Assembly: GCF_900156305.1 (NCBI RefSeq)
Contig: NZ_FTPL01000003.1
Span: 1 to 64,000, forward strand
Source of the DNA: Edaphobacillus lindanitolerans
GTDB taxonomy: Bacteria > Bacillota > Bacilli > Bacillales_A > Planococcaceae
Length of the DNA stretch: 64,000 nt
Reading direction: 5' to 3'
A program made the translations under genes and the position numbers. The notes under the pieces are model-generated. The model ran no database searches. It saw only the letters and a list, made by a program, of their open reading frames with translations, and was not told the DNA's origin. Within the stretch, counting starts at the first letter, position 1, and every line of letters begins with the position of its first letter. Positions 11,248 through 20,143 of this stretch are shown here, piece by piece.

Positions 11248-12182
11248 AGCAGACGGTCGCGACGGGCGCCACGGTCGATCAGGCAGTCTCCAATGCGCTG
11301 AAAGAACTCGGCCTCGCCCGTGATGAAGTGAGCATCGACATCATTGACGAAGGCAAAAAAGGGTTTTTGGGATTTGGTGCCAGGGATGCCAAGGTGCGCG
11401 TCACGGCCGCCGGCATCGAGGAACCGGCAGGTGGACAAGCGGAGGGTCATGCGGGCACGGCCGGCGGAACCGCCGCGGAAGAAGCTCCGGCACCGACTGT
11501 TCCGGCAGGGGAACCGGCCGGTCAGACCGCGCCGGAGCCACCGGAAGATCATGCAGCAGAGGAAACAGTCCTTGCAGAACACGGAGAGCCGGATGTGCCG
11601 GACCTGTCGGCGGGCGGCAAGGCGGATATGACGGGGCCGGTCAGCCCTGTTGTGGCAGCGGAGCCGCTGGAGCCGGTCCGTCCCGGGGAGCCGGACCATC
11701 CTGATCCCGAAGAGGACATCCGGCTGCTTGATGAAGCGATTGCGGATACCGCCGATTATCTGAGGGCGGTCGCCATGGAGATGGGGGCAAAGGACGTGAA
11801 GGTGGTCCACATGCTCGACGGAAAGAACCTCGAGTTCAGCCTCCACAGCCCGGATGCGGCACTTCTGATCGGCAAGCGCGGACAGACGCTCAACGCCCTT
11901 CAGCAACTCGTCCAGGTAGTGGCCAACAATTACGCGAAACAGTTCCTTCTTGTCACCGTGGATGCGGGAGACTACCGGCTGAGGAGAAAAGAAACACTTG
12001 AAATCCTCGCGGAGCGGAAGGCCGACCAGGCGGTCCGGACAGGCCGGAGGGTCGCGCTTGAACCGATGCCGTCAAGCGAGCGCAAGATCATCCACCATGT
12101 GCTTTCGGAACGGTTTGACGTCGATACGCACTCCGAGGGCAAGGAGCCGCATCGTCACCTCGTTATCGAACCGCATAAATGA
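11244..12182 (+). CDS. jag: RNA-binding protein Jag/KhpB with long acidic linker
   Basis: Jag (KhpB/EloR) is a KH/R3H RNA-binding protein linked to cell elongation. The order here is Jag_N (residues 1-55, with GKKGFLGFGARDA), a linker (about 57-157) made almost only of Ala, Gly, Pro, Glu and Asp, a KH domain (about 172-245, with GKRG at 210-213) and an R3H domain (about 254-312, with RKIIHHVLSE). At 312 residues it is about 100 longer than B. subtilis Jag as I recall it (208), and the excess lies in the linker. It overlaps yidC by 4 bp and is followed by a strong terminator, so it ends the rpmH-rnpA-yidC-jag unit. Confidence 0.94.
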   Translation: MKQTVATGATVDQAVSNALKELGLARDEVSIDIIDEGKKGFLGFGARDAKVRVTAAGIEEPAGGQAEGHAGTAGGTAAEEAPAPTVPAGEPAGQTAPEPPEDHAAEETVLAEHGEPDVPDLSAGGKADMTGPVSPVVAAEPLEPVRPGEPDHPDPEEDIRLLDEAIADTADYLRAVAMEMGAKDVKVVHMLDGKNLEFSLHSPDAALLIGKRGQTLNALQQLVQVVANNYAKQFLLVTVDAGDYRLRRKETLEILAERKADQAVRTGRRVALEPMPSSERKIIHHVLSERFDVDTHSEGKEPHRHLVIEPHK

Positions 12183-12196
12183 ACCAGGTATCCATG

Positions 12197-12229
12197 AAAA
12201 GCCGGTCAGCCATAGCTGACCGGCTTTTT
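12197..12229 (+). terminator. Terminator of the yidC-jag unit
   Basis: A 14-bp perfect stem (12197-12210 and 12215-12228) with a 4-nt loop CATA is followed by T residues. It starts 14 bp after the jag stop codon. Confidence 0.93.
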
Positions 12230-12501
12230 GTGTGCGGATTGGTGGCTGTTTGCCCTGCAGCGGCTATTCTTCGGAATCAGGGCAGAATGGCCGGCTTGGG
12301 GCCTGCCGGAGGGCTTCCTGCAGTTTTCCGGAAAGCGCCACTTTTTAAATGGACGCATTTATGGTACTATATTACGTTAGATAACCATGCCTGCCTGCAG
12401 GTTATCCACATGTGGACAGAGAAAAGCGGTCGCCCCAAATCAGCTTTGAAGGCATTTGGCTGCGCACCGCCGGACATATAGAAGGAGAGAGGGTGGCCAG
12501 G
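12230..12501. other. jag-mnmE intergenic region with an isolated DnaA box
   Basis: This stretch has no gene. A perfect TTATCCACA lies at 12402-12410, embedded in a short palindrome ending ATGTGGA, about 92 bp upstream of the mnmE start. From memory, the jag-thdF(trmE) gap was one of the few DnaA-bound sites outside oriC in B. subtilis ChIP work, so the box may be functional. A plausible but weak -10 (TACTAT, near 12365) is present without a clear -35. Confidence 0.6.
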
Positions 12502-13887
12502 ATGGAATTTGATACGATTGCGGCGATATCCACACCGATGGGCGAAGGGGCGATTGCCATCGTCCGCCTGAGCGGGGATGAGGCGGTCGCCATCACGGAC
12601 AAACTGTTCCGTGCGCCCTCGGGGAAGCCGCTGTCGGAGATGGCCTCCCATACGATTCATTACGGACACCTCGTCGACCCCAAAACCGGCTCGGTTGCGG
12701 AAGAAGTGATGGTGTCGCTCATGAAGGCACCGAAGACGTTCACGAGGGAAGATGTGGTGGAGATCAATTGCCACGGCGGCCTCGTGTCGGTGAACCGGGT
12801 GCTTGAACTTGCGCTCAGGAGCGGCGCACGGCTGGCAGAACCCGGTGAATTCACGAAACGGGCGTTCCTTAACGGCCGGATTGACCTGTCACAGGCGGAG
12901 GCGGTCATCGACCTGATCCGTGCAAAGACGGACCGGGCGATGGATGTGGCGCTCGGGCAGATGGAAGGGCGGCTGTCCCGGCTGATCGGCAGCCTCCGGC
13001 AGGCGCTCATCGAGACGCTTGCCCAGGTAGAGGTGAACATTGACTATCCGGAGTATGACGATGTGGAAGAAATGACGCTTCCGGTGCTGGTGGAAAAGTG
13101 CACGTGGGTGAAATCGGAGATCGACCAGCTCATCCGGACATCCGGACAGGGCAAGATCCTGCGGGAAGGGCTGTCCACTGCGATCATCGGGCGTCCGAAC
13201 GTCGGGAAATCATCCCTGCTCAACAGCCTTCTGCAGGAAAACAAGGCAATCGTCACGGATATTGCCGGAACGACTCGCGACATCATCGAGGAATATGTGA
13301 ACGTCAGAGGCGTGCCGCTTAAACTCGTCGATACGGCCGGCATCCGTGAAACGGAAGATATCGTTGAACGGATCGGTGTCGAGCGTTCCCGGAAAGTCCT
13401 GAAGGAAGCCGATCTCATCCTGCTCGTCCTGAACAGCTCCGAAGGGCTTTCCGAAGAGGACATGCGGCTGTTTGAAGCGGTCCGCGGGATGGACGTCATC
13501 ATCGTGGCGAACAAAACCGATCTTCCGCGCATGGTGGATTTTGATGAGATCCGGAAGCAGGCGCCCGGCGCACCGCTCGTTACCACTTCCCTCCTTCAGG
13601 ATGAAGGGGTCGACGAACTCGAAGAAGCGATCGCCTCGATGTTCTTCGGCGGCCATACCGGATCGCAGGATATGACATACGTATCCAACGCCCGTCATGT
13701 GTCCCTTCTCCACAACGCCCGCCAAGCCGTGGAGGATGCAATCGTCGCGGCCGAGTCGGGAGTTCCTGTGGACATGGTGCAGATCGATGTGACCCGTGCA
13801 TGGGAAATCCTCGGTGAAATTGTCGGCGACACCTTGCAGGACAGTCTCATCAACCAGTTGTTCTCGCAGTTCTGCCTCGGAAAATGA
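12502..13887 (+). CDS. mnmE: tRNA uridine-5-carboxymethylaminomethyl modification GTPase MnmE
   Basis: MnmE works with MnmG to place the cmnm group on U34 of certain tRNAs. The protein has 461 residues. An N-terminal tetrahydrofolate-binding domain comes first, then helices, then an inserted G domain with G1 [10 protein letters not shown]3 DTAG and G4 NKTD, and it ends with the conserved C-terminal FCLGK cysteine motif. The frame is open 30 codons further upstream, but ATG at 12502 gives [20 protein letters not shown], which matches the family start and has a GAGGGTGG region before it. It is followed by mnmG, its partner subunit. Confidence 0.97.
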   Translation: MEFDTIAAISTPMGEGAIAIVRLSGDEAVAITDKLFRAPSGKPLSEMASHTIHYGHLVDPKTGSVAEEVMVSLMKAPKTFTREDVVEINCHGGLVSVNRVLELALRSGARLAEPGEFTKRAFLNGRIDLSQAEAVIDLIRAKTDRAMDVALGQMEGRLSRLIGSLRQALIETLAQVEVNIDYPEYDDVEEMTLPVLVEKCTWVKSEIDQLIRTSGQGKILREGLSTAIIGRPNVGKSSLLNSLLQENKAIVTDIAGTTRDIIEEYVNVRGVPLKLVDTAGIRETEDIVERIGVERSRKVLKEADLILLVLNSSEGLSEEDMRLFEAVRGMDVIIVANKTDLPRMVDFDEIRKQAPGAPLVTTSLLQDEGVDELEEAIASMFFGGHTGSQDMTYVSNARHVSLLHNARQAVEDAIVAAESGVPVDMVQIDVTRAWEILGEIVGDTLQDSLINQLFSQFCLGK

Positions 13888-13893
13888 ACCAAT

Positions 13894-13915
13894 GCCGGTC
13901 ATAACCGGCTTTATA
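13894..13915 (+). terminator. Weak hairpin between mnmE and mnmG
   Basis: GCCGGT/ACCGGC (13894-13899 and 13904-13909) is followed by a broken T-run (TTTATAT). It could attenuate rather than stop transcription into mnmG, which starts only 35 bp later. Confidence 0.4.
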
Positions 13916-13943
13916 TATTCTTAAATCAGGAAGGGTGACGAAC

Positions 13944-15833
13944 ATGCCGCAATTCGAAGCAGGCAAGTTCGACGTAATCGTCATCGGAGCGGGCCATGCC
14001 GGCGTGGAAGCCGGACTCGCGGCCGCGAAGATGGGCGCAAAGACACTCATGCTCACGATGAACCTCGATATGATCGCCTTCATGCCGTGCAATCCGTCGA
14101 TCGGCGGTCCGGCCAAAGGGATCGTTGTGCGCGAAATCGACGCACTCGGCGGTGCAATGGGGAAAGTGATCGACAAAACGCATATTCAGATGCGCATGCT
14201 GAACACCGGGAAAGGGCCTGCCGTCCGTGCACTCCGTGCACAGGCCGACAAAGTGCTTTATCAGCAGGAGATGAAGCGGCTTCTGGAGGAACAGGAAAAT
14301 CTCCTGCTTCACCAGGGGATCGTCGAAGAATTGATCATCGAGGATGATGAGATCAGGGGCGTCATCACGCAGGTCGGCGCGGTTTACCGTGCGGACACGG
14401 TCGTCGTGACAACCGGGACTTTCCTCCGCGGAGAGATCATCATCGGCGACCTGAAATACTCGAGCGGTCCGAACCACCAGCAGCCGTCGATCGGACTGGC
14501 GGAAAACTTGGAAGCGCTCGGTTTCGACCTGGTCCGGTTCAAGACCGGTACGCCGCCGCGCGTCAATAGCCGGACGATCGACTACAGCAAGACGGAGATA
14601 CAGCCAGGAGACGAGGAACCGCGTGCCTTCAGCTACGAGACCACGGAATTCATCACGGACCAGCTGCCGTGCTGGCTGACGTATACTACGGCTGAAACAC
14701 ACGAAATCATCAACGAGAACCTTCACCTTTCCCCGATGTACTCGGGCATGATCAAAGGCAAGGGACCGCGCTACTGCCCGTCGATCGAAGACAAGATCGT
14801 CCGGTTTGCGGACAAGCCGCGGCACCAGATCTTCCTGGAGCCGGAAGGCCGCAACACGCGCGAAGTGTATGTGCAGGGACTGTCGACCAGCCTGCCTGAA
14901 CATGTCCAGCGGCGGCTCCTCGAAACGGTCCCGGGTCTTGAAAAAGCCGAAATGATGCGGGCCGGCTATGCAATCGAGTACGACGCCATCGTGCCGACAC
15001 AGCTCTGGCCGACGCTTGAGACGAAGCGGATCCGCGGTCTCTACACCGCCGGCCAGATCAACGGGACGAGCGGCTACGAAGAAGCGGCCGCGCAGGGCAT
15101 CATGGCCGGCATCAATGCCGCAGCCCGCGTGCTTGGACAGGATGAAGTCATTCTGAGCCGTTCCGATGCGTATATCGGCGTCCTCATCGATGACCTTGTG
15201 ACGAAAGGGACGAGCGAGCCTTACCGGCTGCTCACTTCCCGCGCCGAATACCGCCTTCTCCTCCGCCATGACAACGCGGATCTCCGGCTGACCGAGCTCG
15301 GCTACCGGATCGGCATGCAGAGTGAGGAGCGCTACGCAGCGTTCATGGAGAAAAAGACAATGATCGAAGACGAAATCAGGCGCCTCCGGTCCGTCGTCCT
15401 GAAGCCGGATGAAACGATCCAAAACGCCATCCGCGAAATCGGGGGAACCGAACTGAAGGAAGCCGTCCATGCGTCGGATCTGCTCAAGCGTCCGGAAATC
15501 CATTACGGACTCGTTGAAGGCGCCACGCCTTCTCCGGTCGCGTTGCCGGATGACGTGAAGGAGCAGGTGGAAATCCAGATCAAGTACGAGGGCTATATCG
15601 ACAAATCGATGCAGCAGGTGGAACGGCTTAAAAAGATGGAAGACAAGAAGATTCCGGAAGACATCGACTATGACGCCATCCAGGGCATCGCATCGGAGGC
15701 CCGTCACAACCTCAAGGAAGTGCGTCCGCTCTCCATCGCCCAGGCTTCCCGGATTTCCGGGGTCAACCCGGCTGACATCTCGATCCTCCTTGTCTATATC
15801 GAACATGGTAAAATTGCGAAAGTATCCAGCTGA
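13944..15833 (+). CDS. mnmG: tRNA modification FAD enzyme MnmG (GidA)
   Basis: This is the FAD- and NADH-dependent partner of MnmE in forming cmnm5U34. It has 629 residues. The N-terminal FAD-binding Rossmann motif is [21 protein letters not shown], followed by [11 protein letters not shown] and the DGL/helical C-terminal region ([23 protein letters not shown]). A GTG at 13935 is in frame but overlaps the Shine-Dalgarno AGGAAGGG; ATG at 13944, nine bases beyond it, is the better start and gives [10 protein letters not shown]. The gene lies between mnmE and rsmG as in most Firmicutes. Confidence 0.97.
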   Translation: MPQFEAGKFDVIVIGAGHAGVEAGLAAAKMGAKTLMLTMNLDMIAFMPCNPSIGGPAKGIVVREIDALGGAMGKVIDKTHIQMRMLNTGKGPAVRALRAQADKVLYQQEMKRLLEEQENLLLHQGIVEELIIEDDEIRGVITQVGAVYRADTVVVTTGTFLRGEIIIGDLKYSSGPNHQQPSIGLAENLEALGFDLVRFKTGTPPRVNSRTIDYSKTEIQPGDEEPRAFSYETTEFITDQLPCWLTYTTAETHEIINENLHLSPMYSGMIKGKGPRYCPSIEDKIVRFADKPRHQIFLEPEGRNTREVYVQGLSTSLPEHVQRRLLETVPGLEKAEMMRAGYAIEYDAIVPTQLWPTLETKRIRGLYTAGQINGTSGYEEAAAQGIMAGINAAARVLGQDEVILSRSDAYIGVLIDDLVTKGTSEPYRLLTSRAEYRLLLRHDNADLRLTELGYRIGMQSEERYAAFMEKKTMIEDEIRRLRSVVLKPDETIQNAIREIGGTELKEAVHASDLLKRPEIHYGLVEGATPSPVALPDDVKEQVEIQIKYEGYIDKSMQQVERLKKMEDKKIPEDIDYDAIQGIASEARHNLKEVRPLSIAQASRISGVNPADISILLVYIEHGKIAKVSS

Positions 15834-15852
15834 TCAATCAAATACGGGCAAA

Positions 15853-15886
15853 ACGGGCCGATGTGAAAGAATTCGCATCGGCCCGT
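15853..15886 (+). promoter_or_regulatory. 11-bp hairpin in front of the rsmG ribosome binding site
   Basis: A perfect inverted repeat, ACGGGCCGATG (15853-15863) and CATCGGCCCGT (15876-15886), has a 12-nt loop. It is not followed by T residues, so it is not a classical terminator. Its 3' arm ends about 5 bases before the rsmG Shine-Dalgarno region (GGAAGGGG). It may act as an RNA stabiliser, processing site or translational control element. Confidence 0.5.
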
Positions 15887-15906
15887 GCCATGGAAGGGGC
15901 ACCGTC

Positions 15907-16626
15907 ATGAACGAAGAACAATTCCTCCGCCATCTTGCCGAGCGGGGCATCGAACTCAGCGAAGAGCAGATCCGTCAATTCCGGCGGTATTACGAGCTGC
16001 TCGTCGAATGGAACGAGAAAATGAATCTGACCGCCATTACGGACCGGGACCAGGTGTACCTCAAGCATTTCCTGGATTCCGTGAGTGTCGCGTTCCGTAC
16101 GCCGTTTGACGGGAAGCTCACCGTCTGCGACGTCGGTGCGGGTGCAGGTTTTCCGAGCATCCCGCTGAAAATATGCTTCCCGGAACTACGGGTGACGATC
16201 ATCGATTCGCTGAACAAACGGATCACGTTCCTCAATGAACTCGGGACAGAGCTTGGACTCGACGGGGTCAGGTTCGTTCACGCCCGTGCTGAAGAAGCCG
16301 GACGCAATCCGGAGTTCCGCGAAGCATTCGACGTTGTGACCGCCCGTGCAGTCGCCCGTCTTCCGGTTCTTGCGGAGCTCTGCCTCCCGCTCGTCAAAGA
16401 AGGGGGCCGGTTCATCTCCATGAAGGCTGCCGCCGCTGAGGAGGAATTGGATGAAGCGCAATTCGCCGTGAAGACACTCGGCGGCCGATTGTCCGATTCC
16501 TACTCGTTCCTCCTGCCGGTTGAAGAAAGCGAACGAAATATATTTGTTTTTGATAAAGTGGCCAAGACACCGAAAAAGTATCCGAGAAAGCCAGGAACGC
16601 CCGGCAAGCAGCCGCTCGTCAGATAA
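15907..16626 (+). CDS. rsmG: 16S rRNA (guanine527-N7)-methyltransferase RsmG
   Basis: RsmG (GidB) methylates G527 of 16S rRNA with S-adenosylmethionine; loss confers low-level streptomycin resistance in several bacteria. The 239-residue protein has the SAM-binding motif [16 protein letters not shown] and later [19 protein letters not shown]. The frame is open far upstream, but ATG at 15907 ([15 protein letters not shown]) follows GGAAGGGG and matches the family N-terminus. It ends the mnmE-mnmG-rsmG group and is immediately followed by a parS site and noc. Confidence 0.96.
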   Translation: MNEEQFLRHLAERGIELSEEQIRQFRRYYELLVEWNEKMNLTAITDRDQVYLKHFLDSVSVAFRTPFDGKLTVCDVGAGAGFPSIPLKICFPELRVTIIDSLNKRITFLNELGTELGLDGVRFVHARAEEAGRNPEFREAFDVVTARAVARLPVLAELCLPLVKEGGRFISMKAAAAEEELDEAQFAVKTLGGRLSDSYSFLLPVEESERNIFVFDKVAKTPKKYPRKPGTPGKQPLVR

Positions 16627-16627
16627 T

Positions 16628-16643
16628 TGTTTCACGTGAAACG
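16628..16643. other. parS centromere site upstream of noc
   Basis: TGTTTCACGTGAAACG matches the Bacillus parS consensus TGTTNCACGTGAAACA at 15 of 16 positions, including the whole TTTCACGTGAAA palindrome. Spo0J (ParB) should load here and spread. It lies between rsmG and noc. Confidence 0.9.
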
Positions 16644-16714
16644 CGATTGAAGGATTTCCAAGCTGCTTATCGAATTGATTAAAGAGCTAGGATGTCCACA
16701 AGGGGGTGCCCGGT

Positions 16715-17584
16715 TTGAAGAGCACGTTCTCACGATTTTTCGGGAACAGCGAAAAAGAAGAGTTGCTTGAGACGGACACGGCAGAGCGATCCGAGGATGT
16801 CATCAAGGTTCCGCTTGCCGATATCATACCGAACCGATTTCAGCCAAGAACGATTTTTGATGAAGAAAAAATCGACGAACTGGCCAGGACGATCAATATT
16901 CATGGTGTGATCCAGCCGATTGTCGTCCGGCCGATCGAAGACGGGAAATATGAAATCATCGCCGGAGAGCGGCGCTACCGTGCGATGAAGAAGCTGAAAT
17001 GGTCGGAAGTGCCCGCCATCGTCCGGGACATGGACGACAAGGAAACGGCCTCCGTCGCACTGATCGAAAACCTTCAGCGGGAGGAACTGACGGCGATCGA
17101 AGAGGCGATGGCCTACGACAAATTGCTGAAGCTCCATTCGCTTACACAGGAGGCGCTTGCCCAGCGGCTCGGCAAGGGACAGTCGACCGTGGCCAACAAG
17201 CTCCGGCTGCTGAAGCTTCCGGATCCGGTCCGGCGGGGAATCCTCGACCGGCAGATCTCCGAGCGTCATGCCCGCTCTCTTCTTGCACTGAAAGACGAAG
17301 AACTCCAGCTGCAGCTTTTTGAAGAAATAAAGGAGCAGGAGTACAACGTCAAGCAGTTGGAAGAAAGGATCCATCAAATCCTCAATCCTGAGGAAGACGA
17401 GGAGGAAGAAGAGAAAAAGCCGAAGACAAAGCGGAAGGCCGTGAGCAAAGACGTCCGGATTGCGCTCAATACCATCCGCCAGTCGCTCTCCCTCGTCAAA
17501 CAGAGCGGGATCCATCTGAAGACCGAAGAAGAGGACGAAGAAGATTTCTATAAGATCACGGTCAGGATACCGAAAAAGAAGTGA
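16715..17584 (+). CDS. noc: Nucleoid occlusion protein Noc
   Basis: Noc is a ParB-family CTPase that binds its own sites and keeps FtsZ from assembling over the chromosome. The protein has 289 residues. The N-terminus [10 protein letters not shown] resembles the membrane-targeting amphipathic start of B. subtilis Noc. It continues with the ParB N-domain ([18 protein letters not shown] and [11 protein letters not shown]), a helix-turn-helix ([27 protein letters not shown]) and a C-terminal dimerisation region with an acidic Glu stretch. TTG at 16715 is chosen over GTG at 16706 because the GTG lies within the AGGGGGTG ribosome site. Its divergence from spo0J and its position upstream of soj support Noc rather than ParB. 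Confidence 0.92.
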   Translation: MKSTFSRFFGNSEKEELLETDTAERSEDVIKVPLADIIPNRFQPRTIFDEEKIDELARTINIHGVIQPIVVRPIEDGKYEIIAGERRYRAMKKLKWSEVPAIVRDMDDKETASVALIENLQREELTAIEEAMAYDKLLKLHSLTQEALAQRLGKGQSTVANKLRLLKLPDPVRRGILDRQISERHARSLLALKDEELQLQLFEEIKEQEYNVKQLEERIHQILNPEEDEEEEEKKPKTKRKAVSKDVRIALNTIRQSLSLVKQSGIHLKTEEEDEEDFYKITVRIPKKK

Positions 17585-17590
17585 CTCCTT

Positions 17591-17626
17591 CTCTTGCCGG
17601 GCTGCTGCCGGGCAAGAGTTTTTTGC
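17591..17626 (+). terminator. Terminator downstream of noc
   Basis: CTCTTGCC (17591-17598) pairs with GGCAAGAG (17611-17618) and is followed by a T-run. It separates noc from soj-spo0J. Confidence 0.8.
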
Positions 17627-17740
17627 CATTGGACAAAAGGCAGAACAAAGGGTTTTTTGATAGAATAGAATCGTGAAAGTGAAACAGCCGGCCGTGCCGG
17701 TTCACTGCCGCAACAACAGCAGTTGGAAAGCAGGTGCATT

Positions 17741-18514
17741 GTGGGAAGAATCATATCGATCGCCAACCAGAAAGGCGGTGTCGGAAAAACAACGACATCC
17801 GTCAACCTGAGTGCGTGCCTTGCTCATATCGGCAAGAAAGTGCTGCTGATCGATACCGATCCGCAGGGCAACGCAACGAGCGGCGTTGGCATCAACAAAG
17901 GCGATGTCCAGAACTGCATTTACGATATTTTGATAGACGATGCCGAGGTCCGGAGCGCCGTCCTTCCGACGGCGGTGGACAACCTCAGCATCATACCGGC
18001 CACCATCTCGCTTGCCGGAGCGGAGATTGAGCTGGTGTCGACCATTTCCCGGGAAGTCCGGCTGAAGCACGCGCTGGATGAAATCCGGGATGACTACGAT
18101 TACATCATCATCGACTGTCCGCCGTCGCTGGGCCTGCTCACACTCAATGCCCTGACGGCTTCCGACGGGCTGATCATCCCTGTGCAATGCGAATACTATG
18201 CGCTGGAAGGACTGAGCCAGCTGCTCAGCACCATCCGGCTTGTCCAGAAACACCTCAATCAGGAGCTGATGATCGACGGCGTGCTGCTGACGATGTTCGA
18301 TGCCCGGACCAACCTCGGCATCCAGGTCATCGAAGAAGTGAAAAAGTACTTCCAGGACAAGGTGTTCAGCACGATCATCGCCCGCAATGTCCGGCTCAGC
18401 GAAGCTCCGAGCCATGGAGAACCGATCATCGTCTATGATCCGAGGTCCCGCGGTGCGGAAGTGTACCTAGAATTGGCGAAGGAAGTGATCCGCAATGGCG
18501 AAAGGGTTAGGTAA
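17741..18514 (+). CDS. soj: Chromosome-partitioning ATPase Soj (ParA)
   Basis: This is a ParA-type deviant Walker ATPase that acts with Spo0J in origin segregation and regulates DnaA. The 257-residue protein begins MGRIISIANQKGGVGKTTTS, whose KGGVGKTT is the deviant P-loop, and has DTDPQGNATSG and IIIDCPPSLGLLTLNAL. GTG at 17741 with AGGTG upstream is chosen over a TTG 18 bp earlier on family alignment. It overlaps spo0J by 20 bp. A Noc-site-like palindrome lies inside the gene at 18044-18057. Confidence 0.96.
   Translation: MGRIISIANQKGGVGKTTTSVNLSACLAHIGKKVLLIDTDPQGNATSGVGINKGDVQNCIYDILIDDAEVRSAVLPTAVDNLSIIPATISLAGAEIELVSTISREVRLKHALDEIRDDYDYIIIDCPPSLGLLTLNALTASDGLIIPVQCEYYALEGLSQLLSTIRLVQKHLNQELMIDGVLLTMFDARTNLGIQVIEEVKKYFQDKVFSTIIARNVRLSEAPSHGEPIIVYDPRSRGAEVYLELAKEVIRNGERVR
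18044..18057. other. Noc-binding-site-like palindrome within soj
   Basis: ATTTCCCGGGAAGT matches the B. subtilis Noc-binding consensus ATTTCCCGGGAAAT at 13 of 14 positions. It lies in coding sequence, so chance codon usage is possible. Confidence 0.45.
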
Positions 18515-19337
18515 GGGGCTGAATGCACTCTTCCCCGGAGAGTCGCTGAAGCAGACGGAGAATGTGGACCGGCTGGACCTGAAACTTCTGAAGCCGAATC
18601 CGTATCAGCCGAGAAAGATATTCGACGAGGCCGGCCTGGCCGAACTGACGGATTCCATCCGGGAACATGGTGTTCTCCAGCCGATCATTGTCCGCAAAAA
18701 AGGGAAGAAATATGAAATTGTCGTCGGTGAACGGCGTTTCCGGGCTTCCGGGAAAGCCGGATTGGATACGATCCCGGCCGTGGTCCGCGAGATGACGGAT
18801 CAGCAGATGATGGAACTCGCAATCCTTGAGAACCTCCAGCGTGAGGACCTCTCGCCGATTGAGGAAGCGGAAGCCTACCGTCAACTGATGGAAAACCTCG
18901 GACTCACCCAGGAACAGCTCGCATTCCGTCTCGGGAAGAGCCGGCCGCATATCGCAAACCATATCCGCCTGCTCGCGCTCCCGGATGAGGTGCGGGGCAT
19001 GCTGTCCGACGGCAAGCTGACGATGGGCCACGGAAGGGCGTTGCTCGGCCTGAAGAAAAAAGCCCAGATCCTTCCCCTTGCGCAGAAGACGGCTGCGGAT
19101 GGCCTGAACGTCCGCCAGCTCGAGGCACTTGTCCAGCGGATGAACGAAAATGTTCCACGTGAAACGAAGAAAGAAAAGAAAGATATCTTCATCGCCGAAA
19201 AGGAATCGGAACTGCGCGATTATTTCGGAACGAGTGTCACCATCCGGAAATCGAAGAATCGGGGAAAGATTGAAATCGACTTTTTCTCCGAGGAGGATCT
19301 TGAGCGCATACTTGAACTTCTCGAACAACAGGATTAA
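18495..19337 (+). CDS. spo0J: Chromosome-partitioning protein Spo0J (ParB)
   Basis: This is the parS-binding CTP-dependent clamp that organises the origin and recruits SMC. The 280-residue protein begins MAKGLGKGLNALFPG, a ParB N-terminus that stimulates Soj ATPase. The CTP-binding motifs NPYQPRKIFDEA and GERRFRAS follow, then the helix-turn-helix LTQEQLAFRLGKSRPHIANHI and a C-terminal dimer domain. The start lies inside soj (20-bp overlap). A parS site lies in the gene's own 3' part, as in B. subtilis. Confidence 0.97.
   Translation: MAKGLGKGLNALFPGESLKQTENVDRLDLKLLKPNPYQPRKIFDEAGLAELTDSIREHGVLQPIIVRKKGKKYEIVVGERRFRASGKAGLDTIPAVVREMTDQQMMELAILENLQREDLSPIEEAEAYRQLMENLGLTQEQLAFRLGKSRPHIANHIRLLALPDEVRGMLSDGKLTMGHGRALLGLKKKAQILPLAQKTAADGLNVRQLEALVQRMNENVPRETKKEKKDIFIAEKESELRDYFGTSVTIRKSKNRGKIEIDFFSEEDLERILELLEQQD
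19151..19166. other. parS site inside spo0J
   Basis: TGTTCCACGTGAAACG matches the parS consensus at 15 of 16 positions. It lies in the spo0J coding sequence, the same location as the best-known B. subtilis parS. Confidence 0.93.
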
Positions 19338-19345
19338 CAGACACT

Positions 19346-19387
19346 CGCCCTTTTTCCCCCGAGAGGAAGGGCGGGTCTATTTTTTAA
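19346..19387 (+). terminator. Terminator of soj-spo0J
   Basis: CGCCCTT (about 19346-19352) pairs with AAGGGCG (about 19367-19373), followed by TCTATTTTTT. It lies directly after the spo0J stop. Confidence 0.7.
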
Positions 19388-19405
19388 TGGAACGGGGGAA
19401 TTCCC

Positions 19406-20143
19406 ATGGTGCTTTTCGGAACACTCATCAACGTGGCACTCATCATCATCGGTTCAATCATTGGGAGATTCCTCAGCAACATTCCCGAGCGTGTGAAAGA
19501 GACGGTGACGTATGCAATCGCTTTGGCTGTCTTGGCGATCGGCGTCCAAATGAGCTTTGCAACCTCGCAGATCATCATCGTCATCATATCCATCGTGCTT
19601 GGGGCGGCAATCGGAGAATGGTTCGACCTGGACGGCCGGCTCAACCGGTTCGGAGCCTGGATGGAATCAAAGGCGGGAAAAGGCAAACAGGAAAGCAGCC
19701 TCGGCAGCATTTCCCAAGGGTTCATCACCGCCACCATGATTTTCGTGATCGGATCGATGGCCATCATCGGTGCGATCGACAGCGGTCTGCGCAATGACCA
19801 TGATGTCCTGATCGCTAAAGGCATCATCGACGGATTCACCGCGCTGATCCTCAGTTCCACTCTCGGGATCGGTGTCATCCTGGCCGCCGTGCCGGTATTC
19901 GTCTATCAGGGAGTCATTACGCTTCTCTCCACTCAGATCAGCGCATTCATTCCGGATGACATGCTCCAGTTCTTCATCCGGGAAATGACGGCGACCGGCG
20001 GTCTGATGATCATCGCCATCGGCCTGAACCTGATCGGCCTGACAAAAATCCGCGTCGCCAACCTGATACCGGGCATCCTAGTCGTTGCCGCTGTGACGGG
20101 CGTCCTGTACGGCTTTGGATTCATGCCGGTGCCAGGCGAGTAG
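19406..20143 (+). CDS. DUF554 family membrane protein
   Basis: This is a 245-residue polytopic membrane protein of the DUF554 (YqgA/YdfK-like) family. It starts MVLFGTLINVALIIIGSIIG and shows about six or seven hydrophobic segments with conserved glycines (SIVLGAAIGEWFDLD, FVIGSMAIIGAIDSGL, LSSTLGIGVILAAVPVFVYQG). The family has no firm function; transport is often proposed. ATG at 19406 is taken. Its 3' end overlaps the 3' end of the convergent yyaC gene by 66 bp. Confidence 0.88.
   Translation: MVLFGTLINVALIIIGSIIGRFLSNIPERVKETVTYAIALAVLAIGVQMSFATSQIIIVIISIVLGAAIGEWFDLDGRLNRFGAWMESKAGKGKQESSLGSISQGFITATMIFVIGSMAIIGAIDSGLRNDHDVLIAKGIIDGFTALILSSTLGIGVILAAVPVFVYQGVITLLSTQISAFIPDDMLQFFIREMTATGGLMIIAIGLNLIGLTKIRVANLIPGILVVAAVTGVLYGFGFMPVPGE

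Noticed and set aside
13926-15806. 626-codon minus-strand frame opposite mnmG
   Set aside because: Antisense shadow; mnmG is intact on the plus strand and the antisense product has no recognisable domain.
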